The translations under genes and the position numbers were made by a program. Under the pieces are notes generated by a model. That model ran no database searches, was not told the DNA's origin, and saw nothing but the letters and a program-made list of their open reading frames with translations. Below, piece after piece: positions 17,652 to 26,246 of a DNA stretch of 64,000 nt; the first letter of the stretch is position 1; each line of letters starts with the position of its first letter. Source of the stretch: JASDSY01 sp041441465 (GTDB taxonomy: Bacteria > Muiribacteriota > UBA9980); contig JASDSY010000039.1 of the NCBI GenBank assembly GCA_041441465.1, forward strand, positions 58,115 through 122,114, in the 5' to 3' direction.

Positions 17652-19776
17652 CTTCACTATTTTCGTCACTTTTAACTGATTCACCGTTTGGTTTCCTCCT
17701 CTTAATCGCTTCTATAGCGTCTTCGGCGCTATTTCTAATCAAGGCGTTTCCGTCGCTCAATAATTCGTTAAGCATAGGCAGCGTTGAATCATTGCCTATT
17801 TTTGCCAGAAGTTTTGCCGCCGTTACTTTTATGATCCACAATTCATCATTAAGAACTTTAGTGAGCGGAAGCAAGAAACGCCCGTCAACGCTATCTATAA
17901 TTGAACTTACAACCAGATTAATTAATTTCGAATCATTTTGCTGCCTTAAAAACTTTAGAAGCGGCTCAATGACCTCAGGGCTTCCGATATTTCCAAGCGC
18001 CCTGACGCAATCTTCGCGTACTCTTTCTGAATTATCCTCTAACAGCGGCACGATCGATGAAATTACTTCATTAGCCCTGGTTTTGCCGAGAGCTTTTACG
18101 GCATTTCCGCGTACGCAGTCTTCCTGATCGTTAAGCGCGCTTGTCAAACTCTTTATTACCTGAAGCGAGCCTATTTCGCCGAGAGCGAAGGCAGCCGACG
18201 CTCTCTGCCATTTATCTTTTTCCTTTAAAAGCATATTTTCCAAAACGCCTATCATTCGGATTCCGCCGAATTTCCAGAGCGTTTTGGCGGCATTCGCCTT
18301 GACCCTGTTGTTCGAGTCTTCCAAAAGAGGATATATCATTTCGACGATCTCTTCGTCGCCCAAAAGTTCAAGCGCCTCGATCGAATTTGCCCTTACGCGC
18401 GAATCAGGGTCTTTAATGGCCAGCGCGACTGTCTTAATATACTTCTTGTTACGGGTTTTACCGAGCACTTCTATTATGGTAGCCCTTACTTTGTTTGAAG
18501 ATTCGTTGTTATAGCAATCAACGATAGGCTCGATACATGTCGGCACATTCAACATACCTGTAACTTTAATGGAAGCTACCCTTATAGCTTCATCGGAATG
18601 CTTGAAATGCCGGACAAGCTTTTCGGCCAGTGACATTAAATTCAATATGCCTATTGTCTGGAGCGCTTCTTCTATTATCCTGTTATCTTCCGCTTCAAGG
18701 CATCCGCTTAAAAATGATTCAATGTCATTATCGCTGAATTTCAATTTACCAAACATCTTACATAAAAAAATCTTGATGTTCGGGTCCGGTACTGAAAAAT
18801 AATTTTTCAAATTAGCTAAATCATTTATCGTTATTAATTTTTCGAGCGACGACATCGCGGCCGAGCGTATTTTTTCCGAAGGAGTCTTTAAAATATTGAT
18901 AAGCGCGGTAGTCACCCTCGGATCCGGAAACGACGAAAGCGCGCCTATGGCGCTTGCTTTTATATCTTCGTCCGGCAGTTTTATAACCTGAGTTATAGCG
19001 CCGAGAGCGCGTTTATCGCCAATTTTACGCAGTGCGTTTATCGCTTCTATCTTTATGTCGCGGTCTGGATCTTTGACCAGAGTATATATTAACGGCTCTA
19101 CCGTCTGAATCAAACCGAGCGCGCCAAAAATCTGTATAATATTAAGTCTTTTAGGATTATCCTCGGTCTTAATTAAAATATAATTAAGGCGTTTCAATAA
19201 ATTAACGCCGTCAAGGCGCCACAATATATTTGCGGAAAGCAGGCGCACCTTTTCATCTATGCTGAAAAGCAGCGGATAAACCAGGGCAGTTATTCTTAAA
19301 TCAGTCTTGTCGGCTATATATTTTAACGCAAGCATCTGCACCGAGGGATTTTTATCCTGGACGCATCCCGGAATAATCTGTGATACGTCATCATAAGTGC
19401 CAAATTCCGTTATCAATATAAATACCGCGGATTTAACCTGCTCGTCGCTTTCCACCTTAAAAAGCTGAATAAGGCTGCCGGTGCACTTGGTATCGCCAAT
19501 TCGCCTTAACGCTTTTACGATTTCAATTTTCACTTTGTTATCCGACTCAAACATCGTAGCGAGCAGATACTTAGTGGCCTTAGCGTTAGCAAGATTACCA
19601 AGAGCATGGACTATATCAACCCTTAAATTCAAATCGGGAAGCAAATCGATTAAAGCTTCTACTGAACGTTCCTCGCCGCTCTGTCCCAAAAGCTTTACCG
19701 CTTCTCTTTTTTCATTTAAAGATGTATTAGGGCTTTTAACTTTTTCTATGACCTTATCTATGTTTATAAATGACAA
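17632..19776 (-). CDS. Large HEAT-repeat (PBS-lyase-type) protein
   Basis: 714 aa, almost wholly made of PBS-lyase-like HEAT repeats of about 31 residues ('IKIEAINALRKIGDKRALGA', 'VRGNAVKALGKTRANEVISS', 'VREDCVRALGNIGSPEVIEP'), roughly 20 in number. The last 25 residues are a charged tail. No signal peptide or membrane segment. Such solenoids bind proteins; no enzymatic part is seen. It lies between deoB (66 bases upstream) and the LysM/M23 gene (overlapping). A shorter relative is encoded at 29806, indicating a paralogous family in this genome. Confidence 0.85.
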   Translation of the reverse strand: MSFINIDKVIEKVKSPNTSLNEKREAVKLLGQSGEERSVEALIDLLPDLNLRVDIVHALGNLANAKATKYLLATMFESDNKVKIEIVKALRRIGDTKCTGSLIQLFKVESDEQVKSAVFILITEFGTYDDVSQIIPGCVQDKNPSVQMLALKYIADKTDLRITALVYPLLFSIDEKVRLLSANILWRLDGVNLLKRLNYILIKTEDNPKRLNIIQIFGALGLIQTVEPLIYTLVKDPDRDIKIEAINALRKIGDKRALGAITQVIKLPDEDIKASAIGALSSFPDPRVTTALINILKTPSEKIRSAAMSSLEKLITINDLANLKNYFSVPDPNIKIFLCKMFGKLKFSDNDIESFLSGCLEAEDNRIIEEALQTIGILNLMSLAEKLVRHFKHSDEAIRVASIKVTGMLNVPTCIEPIVDCYNNESSNKVRATIIEVLGKTRNKKYIKTVALAIKDPDSRVRANSIEALELLGDEEIVEMIYPLLEDSNNRVKANAAKTLWKFGGIRMIGVLENMLLKEKDKWQRASAAFALGEIGSLQVIKSLTSALNDQEDCVRGNAVKALGKTRANEVISSIVPLLEDNSERVREDCVRALGNIGSPEVIEPLLKFLRQQNDSKLINLVVSSIIDSVDGRFLLPLTKVLNDELWIIKVTAAKLLAKIGNDSTLPMLNELLSDGNALIRNSAEDAIEAIKRRKPNGESVKSDENSEDETNKE

Positions 19777-19842
19777 AACTCAACCTCGAAACAAATAATC
19801 TGCAATATAGATTAGTATTTTGTTTTGACCGCGCAGTAACAC

Positions 19843-21048
19843 TTACTTTATGATCTTATCGGTAAGGTCCTCGCCTTTCACTTTAGAAAGCGTTTCCGCC
19901 GGCAGACCAAGCAGCGAGCCAATAGTTTTGGCTATGCATGTAAAACCGTCAATAGTGCCTAAATTTAACGAACTTTTTACCTGCTTGCCATAAATCAAAA
20001 GCGGAACGAATTCACGGGTATGATCCGTCGTTTTAATGTAAGCCGGATCGCATCCATGATCGGCCGTTATCATCAGCAGATCGTTATCTTTCATCCTCTT
20101 TATTATTTCAGGCAGCTGAGCGTCGAATTCCATAAGCGAATTAGCATAGCCTGGAATATCGCGGCGGTGGCCATAAACCATATCAAAATCGACAAGATTT
20201 GTAAAAATAAGTCCGGTATTAAATCTGTCGATATAATCGAGCGTCTTCTTTATGCCATCGGCATTTGAAGTTGTGGTAATATAATCGGTAAGGCCGCGGC
20301 ACGCGAATATGTCATAAATCTTGCCGACCCCGGCAGTGCGTATCCCGGCGTCTTTAAGGTAGTCGAGCAAATGTAAAGACGGCTCGAGCGAATAGTCATG
20401 ACGGCGCGGAGTGCGTTTGTATGCGCCTGGCTCTCCCTCAAACGGACGCGCTATAACGCGGCCGACTGCATGCTTGCCCTTCAATAAATTGCGCGCTATT
20501 TTACAATATTCATACAATTTCTCGATCGGCACAGTCTTTTCATGAGCCGCGATCTGAAAAACAGAATCGGCCGAAGTATAAACTATTAAAGCGCCAGTTT
20601 TTTGATGCTCTTCGCCAAGTCTCTGTATTATCTCAGTTCCGGAAGCTGTGCAATTTCCTATAGCTTTACGGCCGGTCAGACGTTCAAATTCACTCAAAAG
20701 GTCCTGAGGGAAACCGTTCGGGTATGTCGGAAATTCCTGCTCCAGGACTATACCCATCATTTCCCAATGGCCGGTAGTGGTATCTTTACCGGGCGAAAGC
20801 TCTTTTAACTTCGCGTATGACCCTAAAACATTGGAACATTTAGGAAGCGCATCTATCGTGTCTATATTCGAAACACCAAGCGAAATAAGATTAGGCACTT
20901 TAAAATTTTTAGTATTTTTAGCTATATTATTGAAAGTATTCACGCCGTCATCGCCGTATTTTAAAGAATCAGGCATCTGGCCTACTCCCACCGAGTCAAG
21001 AACTATTAAAATTACCCTTGAGATGGCATCTTTGTTTGTTTCTGTCAT
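19843..21048 (-). CDS. deoB: Phosphopentomutase
   Basis: 401-aa alkaline-phosphatase-superfamily enzyme interconverting (deoxy)ribose-1-phosphate and (deoxy)ribose-5-phosphate, with two Mn ions. Visible are 'VLDSVGVGQMPD' (metal Asp), the phosphothreonine-region 'GKDTTTGHWEMMG', and the metal ligands in 'ITADHGCDP' and 'TTDHTREFVPLL'. The length matches DeoB. It starts 18 bases after the AOR-family gene and is surely co-transcribed with it. Its product is the substrate of the DeoC encoded upstream, so it feeds the microcompartment pathway from nucleosides (established for deo pathways; the link to this BMC is inferred). Confidence 0.96.
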   Translation of the reverse strand: MTETNKDAISRVILIVLDSVGVGQMPDSLKYGDDGVNTFNNIAKNTKNFKVPNLISLGVSNIDTIDALPKCSNVLGSYAKLKELSPGKDTTTGHWEMMGIVLEQEFPTYPNGFPQDLLSEFERLTGRKAIGNCTASGTEIIQRLGEEHQKTGALIVYTSADSVFQIAAHEKTVPIEKLYEYCKIARNLLKGKHAVGRVIARPFEGEPGAYKRTPRRHDYSLEPSLHLLDYLKDAGIRTAGVGKIYDIFACRGLTDYITTTSNADGIKKTLDYIDRFNTGLIFTNLVDFDMVYGHRRDIPGYANSLMEFDAQLPEIIKRMKDNDLLMITADHGCDPAYIKTTDHTREFVPLLIYGKQVKSSLNLGTIDGFTCIAKTIGSLLGLPAETLSKVKGEDLTDKIIK

Positions 21049-21065
21049 TTCATACCTCGTATATT

Positions 21066-23366
21066 TTATTGATGATTTTCAAATATTTTTTCGTAATTTT
21101 CACTGGACAGCGAAAAAACACTCGCCGTTTTCAAATTTTTTTCTTCATAAAAAATTTCCGGCAATTTTGCTGTTTTCATTGTATGGCCGGTTTTTTCATT
21201 GAATTCAAATTCATACTTAATGATCTTTTTTATCAGTCTTGCGAAATCCTGAAAGTTAGCTTTTATATTATACCTTAAAGTTATCAATTTTACAAGTAAA
21301 TTCCATAAATCTTGATTTTCTAAAAGCGGATATATTGCATTGTGGCATAAACCAAGCATATCCATTAAATAAAAAGCGACCTGCATATTTTTAGAAAGTT
21401 CGACCTGTCCCTCCGGTTTATTGCCGGGAACAAACCCGCCGATTTTTTGAACGTTAACCGGCAGCGTATAACCGGCGCTTTTTTCTTCAGCTCCTATCGG
21501 CGAGGTAAGATAAGATACGCCGAGGCCCATAGCGGCACGCAGGTCATAAGGCGGAACCGCCTCGTTATTTATGGTAAGCGGAGAGCCGCTTCCTATAGCG
21601 AGCGTCACCGCATAAACGCCTTTTATCATAATTTTTCCAAGTATGGTCTGCTTTTCAATCTCCGAAAGGCATAAGGACGCGATTTCCGCCGGAGTTCCTT
21701 TAATAATGCCGGTTTTTATCACCTCGGCGATGCCAAGGGCAAGTTCATTGAAATCAAGGCCTTTTTCACGCGAAAATTTTAACGCCTTTGCTATATTTTC
21801 GACATTGTAAATTTCAGACATAGAACCCAGCGCGGCAATATGCTCATATTCAAGGTATGGAATTTTTTGCCCTTTTTCGTCGGCGAAAATATTTTTGCAC
21901 TTAATCGGGCAATTTTGCGCGCAGGATACCCCGAAACTCCCTTTGCGTTTCAAAATAATATCTTTTATCGTTTTAACCGATAATTTTGAAATATTAGCAG
22001 ATTCGAATTTAGTAAAATTGCATATAGGAAGCACTCCGGCCTCATACATCTGCATAACAAAAGCGAGAGTGCTTTCGGACGGGAGAATTTCGCCGGTAAA
22101 ACGGTCTTTTTTCAAAGCCTCGCTGAAAGAAGAAACAGTTTTTTCAAAATCGGCCTTTCTTTCAGACGGCATCGCGTCATATTTCTTTTCACATTCCGAA
22201 TCATCGATAATTACCGCCATGAGCCCGAAATTCCTCATAACCAGGCCCAAGCCCGAGCCGAATTGAACATCAGGCGACATAAATACGTCGTTAGCCGATA
22301 TAGTAGCTATATGAGCATTAGCTTCCGCCATCGGGCTTTTCAACAAATACGAACAATTTTCGCCATGGATTTCCTTTATTTTTTCGGCCATTTCATAAGT
22401 GTTAAGGCCTGACAAATTTTCTCCCGAAAGTATTTCCACGCGGTCTTTGCAAATTTTAAGTACATAACAAAAACCACGGCCGTCACCTTCAAGGATAAGA
22501 GCACGCGCGCCTATATTAGCAAACGCTGCGGCAAATAACGAAGGGCGGGTTATGACTTTTATCATTTCAGATTTCGGGCTTTTCGCGCCTATAGAAAGGG
22601 AATCGCTTACTGCGCCAGGGCAGCCCGAAAGCGCTCCGGAGGCTATAAATAATTTATTGTAAATACCGCAGGCATCGATATTCGGGTCAATTTCAGAATT
22701 TATAAGCGCAGAACACAAAGCCCTTCCATAAAGCCACGAAGTTTCACGTTCTTCATAGCCCTCTATGATTGTGCCAAGTTCCTCAAAATAAGCCTTTCTT
22801 TCGGCAAAATTGACTCTTATCACCTTATTAGCCATATCGCCGCCAAACGAGCAGGCCGAAGTAAAACCGTTCAACGAATTCAAGGTCATGACACGGTAGG
22901 CGAACTTCTTTTGTTTCAAAAACGTAACGAGAGAATCTTTTTCACGTTCCGTTATAAAAGAATCATTTATCAAAATGCGCACGGCGGCATTTTTCAATTT
23001 AGCCGCAGCCGAAAATATGAGCGCTAATTCAGCATCTAGAATTTTAAAATCAAAATCTTTCACCACCATCAAATTCGGGCAGACATCAAATATTACCGCA
23101 CCCGCTTGATATAAGGCATTTATCTGCGCACATTTTTCCGCAGCCGAAGAAAGGCCGGAAGGAAAATCTATAAATGTCGAAATCTTCACCTTGCTTCCTT
23201 TAAGTTTTTCAGCTGCCGCTTTTACCATGAACGAGGGAACGCTCACCTCTAAAAAATTAAAATTTTTAGCATTTTCGATTGCAGTCATTACAGATTCACG
23301 GCTGTTTCCTGCGATCTTCAATAAAAGCTCCGAAAAATTCAGAATATCTTCTTTTTTAAAATTCAT
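21066..23366 (-). CDS. Aldehyde ferredoxin oxidoreductase family protein with N-terminal DeoC-like pseudo-aldolase domain
   Basis: 766 aa. From about residue 178 ('ANKVIRVNFAERKAYFEELG') it follows the AOR family: pterin-binding domain with 'SGALSGCPGAVSDSLSIGAK', then the [4Fe-4S] Cys set 'CAQNCPIKC' with the last Cys in 'MLGLCHNA'. Such enzymes oxidise aldehydes to acids with ferredoxin, using W or Mo pterin. Residues about 20-170 are not AOR; they align with the DeoC encoded next door ('FPSGLSSAAEKC' against 'FPLGATSTSAKVC'; 'SFITEREKD' against 'SLLTDEEKV'). The Schiff-base Lys of 'VKTSTGF' is Met ('VMTLNSLNGF') and the C-terminal barrel strands are missing, so this part is a pseudo-aldolase. 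It leads the deoB operon behind its own promoter. Confidence 0.85.
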   Translation of the reverse strand: MNFKKEDILNFSELLLKIAGNSRESVMTAIENAKNFNFLEVSVPSFMVKAAAEKLKGSKVKISTFIDFPSGLSSAAEKCAQINALYQAGAVIFDVCPNLMVVKDFDFKILDAELALIFSAAAKLKNAAVRILINDSFITEREKDSLVTFLKQKKFAYRVMTLNSLNGFTSACSFGGDMANKVIRVNFAERKAYFEELGTIIEGYEERETSWLYGRALCSALINSEIDPNIDACGIYNKLFIASGALSGCPGAVSDSLSIGAKSPKSEMIKVITRPSLFAAAFANIGARALILEGDGRGFCYVLKICKDRVEILSGENLSGLNTYEMAEKIKEIHGENCSYLLKSPMAEANAHIATISANDVFMSPDVQFGSGLGLVMRNFGLMAVIIDDSECEKKYDAMPSERKADFEKTVSSFSEALKKDRFTGEILPSESTLAFVMQMYEAGVLPICNFTKFESANISKLSVKTIKDIILKRKGSFGVSCAQNCPIKCKNIFADEKGQKIPYLEYEHIAALGSMSEIYNVENIAKALKFSREKGLDFNELALGIAEVIKTGIIKGTPAEIASLCLSEIEKQTILGKIMIKGVYAVTLAIGSGSPLTINNEAVPPYDLRAAMGLGVSYLTSPIGAEEKSAGYTLPVNVQKIGGFVPGNKPEGQVELSKNMQVAFYLMDMLGLCHNAIYPLLENQDLWNLLVKLITLRYNIKANFQDFARLIKKIIKYEFEFNEKTGHTMKTAKLPEIFYEEKNLKTASVFSLSSENYEKIFENHQ

Positions 23367-23428
23367 ATATTAACCGCCTGATTTTTGATTTTTTTCACTT
23401 ACCGCTAAACCGCTTCGTGTGTTTTATT

Positions 23429-23458
23429 TTTATACCATACCTGCGTATTTTGCGTAAA
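23429..23458 (-). promoter_or_regulatory. Candidate promoter of AOR-deoB
   Basis: On the minus strand, TTTACG (23458-23453) and TATAAA (23434-23429) are 18 bases apart, about 60 bases before the AOR start. The match is only moderate. Confidence 0.35.
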
Positions 23459-23463
23459 ACAGC

Positions 23464-23481
23464 GAATTACTCCCGTAATTC
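23464..23481. promoter_or_regulatory. Perfect inverted repeat upstream of AOR promoter (possible operator)
   Basis: GAATTAC-TCCC-GTAATTC: two exact 7-base arms with a 4-base spacer, ending 6 bases upstream of the candidate -35 box. Position and symmetry suit a dimeric regulator such as an activator. The regulator is not identified. Confidence 0.4.
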
Positions 23482-23626
23482 AGAATTTATCAATCCAGCT
23501 TGGACAAAATAATAAAAAGACGGCGAAAATTATCGTCAGAGTTTTTTGAACCTTTATTCATCCCCGGGCCTTTTTCAATTCAATAAAACAGCTTGACCGA
23601 TAAATCCGCAATTATGAATATTAGAC

Positions 23627-23655
23627 AAAAAGGGCGTATTCTCTACGCCCTTTTT
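23627..23655. terminator. Bidirectional rho-independent terminator after deoC
   Basis: AAAAA-GGGCGTA-TTCTC-TACGCCC-TTTTT: a perfect 7-base GC-rich stem flanked by A5 and T5, so it works on either strand. It closes the shell/deoC transcript and separates it from AOR-deoB. Confidence 0.85.
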
Positions 23656-23703
23656 ATATATGCTGATTTATTAATATTGAGCGCTAATCACTGCAATTCA
23701 ATA

Positions 23704-25188
23704 TTAATAACCTTTTTTATCGGTAGCCATTCCTGAAACTATCGCAACCGAAGCCGAAGCGCCGACTCGTGTCGCGCCTGCGGCAATCATGGTCTGAGCG
23801 GTCTGAAGATCGCGGATCCCGCCTGAGGCTTTAACGCCCATATCCGGACCGACAGTTTTTCTCATAAGCGCAATATCATTAGCCGTAGCGCCGCCGCCGC
23901 CGAAACCGGTGGACGTTTTCACGAAATGCGCTTTAGCATTTTTCGAAAGCCTGCACGCCGTAACTTTTTCTTCGTCGGTCAAAAGGCTTGTTTCGAGAAT
24001 TACTTTCACGGTACGGCCGTTAGCCGCTTTTACCACTTCGTGTATATCGTCTTCGACTATTTTTGTATTGCCGGATTTAAGAGCTCCGATATTTATAACC
24101 ATATCGATTTCATCTGCGCCGTCAGTCACAGCCTGAATGGTTTCGCAAACTTTCGCGCTGGTCGAAGTCGCGCCTAACGGAAAGCCCACAACGGTGCACA
24201 CCATAACGCCGCTGTTTCTTAATCTGTCCTTGCAAAATTTAACCCATGACGGATTTACGCAAACCGAGGCGAATTTATACTTGCGCGCTTCATCACACAA
24301 TTTATCGAAATCGCTTTCTTTGGCATCAGGTTTTAAAAGCGTATGATCGATCATAGAGGCAAGCGCCGAATCAAAAGCTCCAGGCGCCGTTCCAACTCCA
24401 GGCGCCGCCGATATCCTCGAAGCTCCAGCGTTTTTTATGATATTTACATCGCTTTCCCTGCGAGTAAAGCACTGTCCGCATGAAACGCAATTATGGCTGC
24501 TCGCCGAACACGTAGTCAACGAATTCGCATTCGCCGCGCCGCGCTGAGAACCGCTTTCACATTGCGAAACTGCGCCGCCGAATATGTTTGCAAGCGGCAT
24601 TACGGCCACGCCGAGTTCCGTAATTTTAGCTATTTTTTGGTTGATTTCACGAATAATCGCAGGATTAGCGGAACCCACCTGGTTAAGAAGAGGTTCTGCG
24701 CTCACTATAAGCTTTTTATTCCTTATCATATGCCATACGACATAATTGCAAACCATCGAATCGGTATTCAAGCTCGCTATGTGGTCCAGCGCCGATAAAG
24801 ACATAAACGGCATTATAACCGTATCATATTTTTCTAAAAATGCCGTCCGGTCGCCATAAGTGAAATTTAAATATAATTCTGCGGGCATTAATTTCGATCT
24901 TATTTCATTCACATCAAAAGCCGCTCTTGCGCCTTCAGACATCAAAACGTCAAATTTCAAATTCGCGCCTGAAACCATTTTATAAAAATTCTCGCGCATA
25001 TTCGAAATGCCGGTCAATACAATAAGACTGCGGCCGGCGCATTTAACGTTAGCTGAATTATTTTGATACGAATATGAAGGCACCGTAGAAAATGGAGCCG
25101 GCGGGCTAGGAAGTTTTTCGTTAGCCGAATTTTTCATAGTGCTTAATACTTCGCGGGTTATAAGTTCTATTAAATACTTGTTATCCAT
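23704..25188 (-). CDS. deoC: BMC deoxyribose-phosphate aldolase with encapsulation helix and flavoprotein domain
   Basis: 494 aa, double the usual DeoC. Residues 1-18 ('MDNKYLIELITREVLSTMK') match the amphipathic encapsulation peptides of BMC cargo. A Pro/Ser linker follows (20-48). Residues about 50-215 resemble the flavoprotein (Pfam flavoprotein/Dfp) fold ('SLIVLTGISNMRENFY', 'YDTVIMPFMSLSALDHIA'). Residues 225-260 hold 'HNCVSCGQCF' and 'NAGASRIS', a Cys motif linker. Residues about 270-490 are a complete class I DERA with Schiff-base Lys in 'FVKTSTGF', 'EIDMVINIGAL' and 'VKASGGIR'. It cleaves deoxyribose-5-P to acetaldehyde and glyceraldehyde-3-P, presumably inside the shell. The role of the flavoprotein part is unknown. 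Confidence 0.92.
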   Translation of the reverse strand: MDNKYLIELITREVLSTMKNSANEKLPSPPAPFSTVPSYSYQNNSANVKCAGRSLIVLTGISNMRENFYKMVSGANLKFDVLMSEGARAAFDVNEIRSKLMPAELYLNFTYGDRTAFLEKYDTVIMPFMSLSALDHIASLNTDSMVCNYVVWHMIRNKKLIVSAEPLLNQVGSANPAIIREINQKIAKITELGVAVMPLANIFGGAVSQCESGSQRGAANANSLTTCSASSHNCVSCGQCFTRRESDVNIIKNAGASRISAAPGVGTAPGAFDSALASMIDHTLLKPDAKESDFDKLCDEARKYKFASVCVNPSWVKFCKDRLRNSGVMVCTVVGFPLGATSTSAKVCETIQAVTDGADEIDMVINIGALKSGNTKIVEDDIHEVVKAANGRTVKVILETSLLTDEEKVTACRLSKNAKAHFVKTSTGFGGGGATANDIALMRKTVGPDMGVKASGGIRDLQTAQTMIAAGATRVGASASVAIVSGMATDKKGY

Positions 25189-25267
25189 AAATCAATACCT
25201 TCCCCAATTTTAAAGTAATCCTGACGCCTCGCAGGCGCCAAAATCATTCACGTTCCGCTGTCAAAAA

Positions 25268-25558
25268 TTACTCAGCCATAACCGAAGGAAGTATTTTTTC
25301 AACGTCATCGTGCGGCGAAGGAATTACATGAACTCCTATAAGTTTGCCGATTTTCGAAGCAGCCTGAGCGCCGGCGTCCGTAGCAGCCTTAACAGCTCCT
25401 ACATCGCCTCTTACCATGCATGTGACATATCCTGCGCCGATCTGTTTCCAGCCTGTCAATTCAACATTAGCGGCTTTAACCATAGCGTCGCCGGCTTCTA
25501 TCATTGGTACTAATCCGTATGTTTCAATCATTCCGAGTGCTTTTTTCAATTTAATCAT
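25268..25558 (-). CDS. BMC-H hexameric shell protein
   Basis: 96-aa single-BMC-domain protein: 'ALGMIETYGLVPMIEAGDAM', then 'CMVRGDVGAVKAATDAGA' and 'HVIPSPHDDVEKILP', all standard PduA/CcmK-type features. It should form flat hexamers tiling the shell facets. AAAGGA touches ATG 25558, so a TTG at 25549 (giving a typical 'MKKALGMIE' start) may be the true start. Compared with the other BMC-H at 26990 it has a bulkier sequence near the pore strand ('WKQIGAGYVTCMVRG'), suggesting different pore properties. 79 bases upstream of deoC. Confidence 0.95.
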   Translation of the reverse strand: MIKLKKALGMIETYGLVPMIEAGDAMVKAANVELTGWKQIGAGYVTCMVRGDVGAVKAATDAGAQAASKIGKLIGVHVIPSPHDDVEKILPSVMAE

Positions 25559-25630
25559 CCTTTCGTTTTCTTAAATTTATTACTGTATTTTCATTAAACT
25601 TTAAATGACATAAAATGTCTTTTGCATATC

Positions 25631-25924
25631 TTACTTTTCAAGGTCCTGCCAATTATCGAGATCGACGGTGTCAACCACTCCGACTATCACAAGGTTGACA
25701 GGAATCTTATTTTTTTTTAATAAAAGCCTTGCCGATCCACCTTCTTTAAGCAGCAAAACATTGTCGCCGATCCCGGCTTCGACGGAGTCAATAGCGATCA
25801 TGGGCTTTCCGTAAGGCGCTAAATTTTTAACATCAACCTGCTTTACGGTCATAAGCTTAGCGCCGTTCAAGTTTTTATCTTTAATAGTGGATACGACGTT
25901 TCCTATAACTTTGCCCAAAAACAT
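25631..25924 (-). CDS. BMC-P pentameric shell vertex protein (EutN/CcmL family)
   Basis: 97 aa with the EutN/CcmL start 'GKVIGNVVSTIKDKNLNGAK', 'MIAIDSVEAGIGDNVLLLKEGGSAR', trimmed here to the recognised core 'AIDSVEAGIGDNVLL', and the end 'VIVGVVDTVD'. Pentamers of this family cap the icosahedral vertices. GAGGTAATTGA precedes ATG 25924. It lies 34 bases after the other BMC-P, so the locus has two different vertex proteins. Confidence 0.95.
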   Translation of the reverse strand: MFLGKVIGNVVSTIKDKNLNGAKLMTVKQVDVKNLAPYGKPMIAIDSVEAGIGDNVLLLKEGGSARLLLKKNKIPVNLVIVGVVDTVDLDNWQDLEK

Positions 25925-25958
25925 TCAATTACCTCATTAGTTGCCGGTACTTCAGCAA

Positions 25959-26246
25959 TTACATAATTTTATTCAGCTTATCGCCGGTTTTAAACTCGTC
26001 TATAATGCCGACAATCGCCATATCAGTCGGCGTATTCGGATCGTCAAACGGTATTGTCGCCTCGCGGCTTTCGATCACCATGACCACTTCATCATTCCCG
26101 GCGCCGACAGTATCGAGTGCAACAAACGGCTGTCCGAGCGGTTTTAAGTTCTCATCAACCGGTTCAACCAGAAGGAGCTTAGACCCGCTTAAAGTTTCCC
26201 ATTTGCACGTCGAAACCACATTACCGCAAACTCTTCCAAAAATCAT
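25959..26246 (-). CDS. BMC-P pentameric shell vertex protein, second copy
   Basis: 95-aa EutN/CcmL family protein: 'GRVCGNVVSTCKWETLSGSK', 'VALDTVGAGNDEVVMVIESR' and 'AIVGIIDE'. It is clearly diverged from the BMC-P at 25631, not a recent duplicate. The longer mid-loop ('EATIPFDDPNTPTD') is a family variation. Its ATG overlaps the RpiB stop codon in an ATGA arrangement, so translation is coupled to the isomerase. Confidence 0.95.
   Translation of the reverse strand: MIFGRVCGNVVSTCKWETLSGSKLLLVEPVDENLKPLGQPFVALDTVGAGNDEVVMVIESREATIPFDDPNTPTDMAIVGIIDEFKTGDKLNKIM

Larger units (their letters stand above)
23367..23703. other. Intergenic region between deoC and AOR gene
   Basis: 337 bases without a gene. 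It holds, from the deoC side, an inverted repeat TTAATATTGA/TCAATATTAA (23671-23680 and 23698-23707), a terminator hairpin (23627-23655), a perfect inverted repeat (23464-23481) and a candidate promoter for the AOR-deoB unit (23429-23458). The stretch 23482-23626 shows nothing recognisable. Confidence 0.7.
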
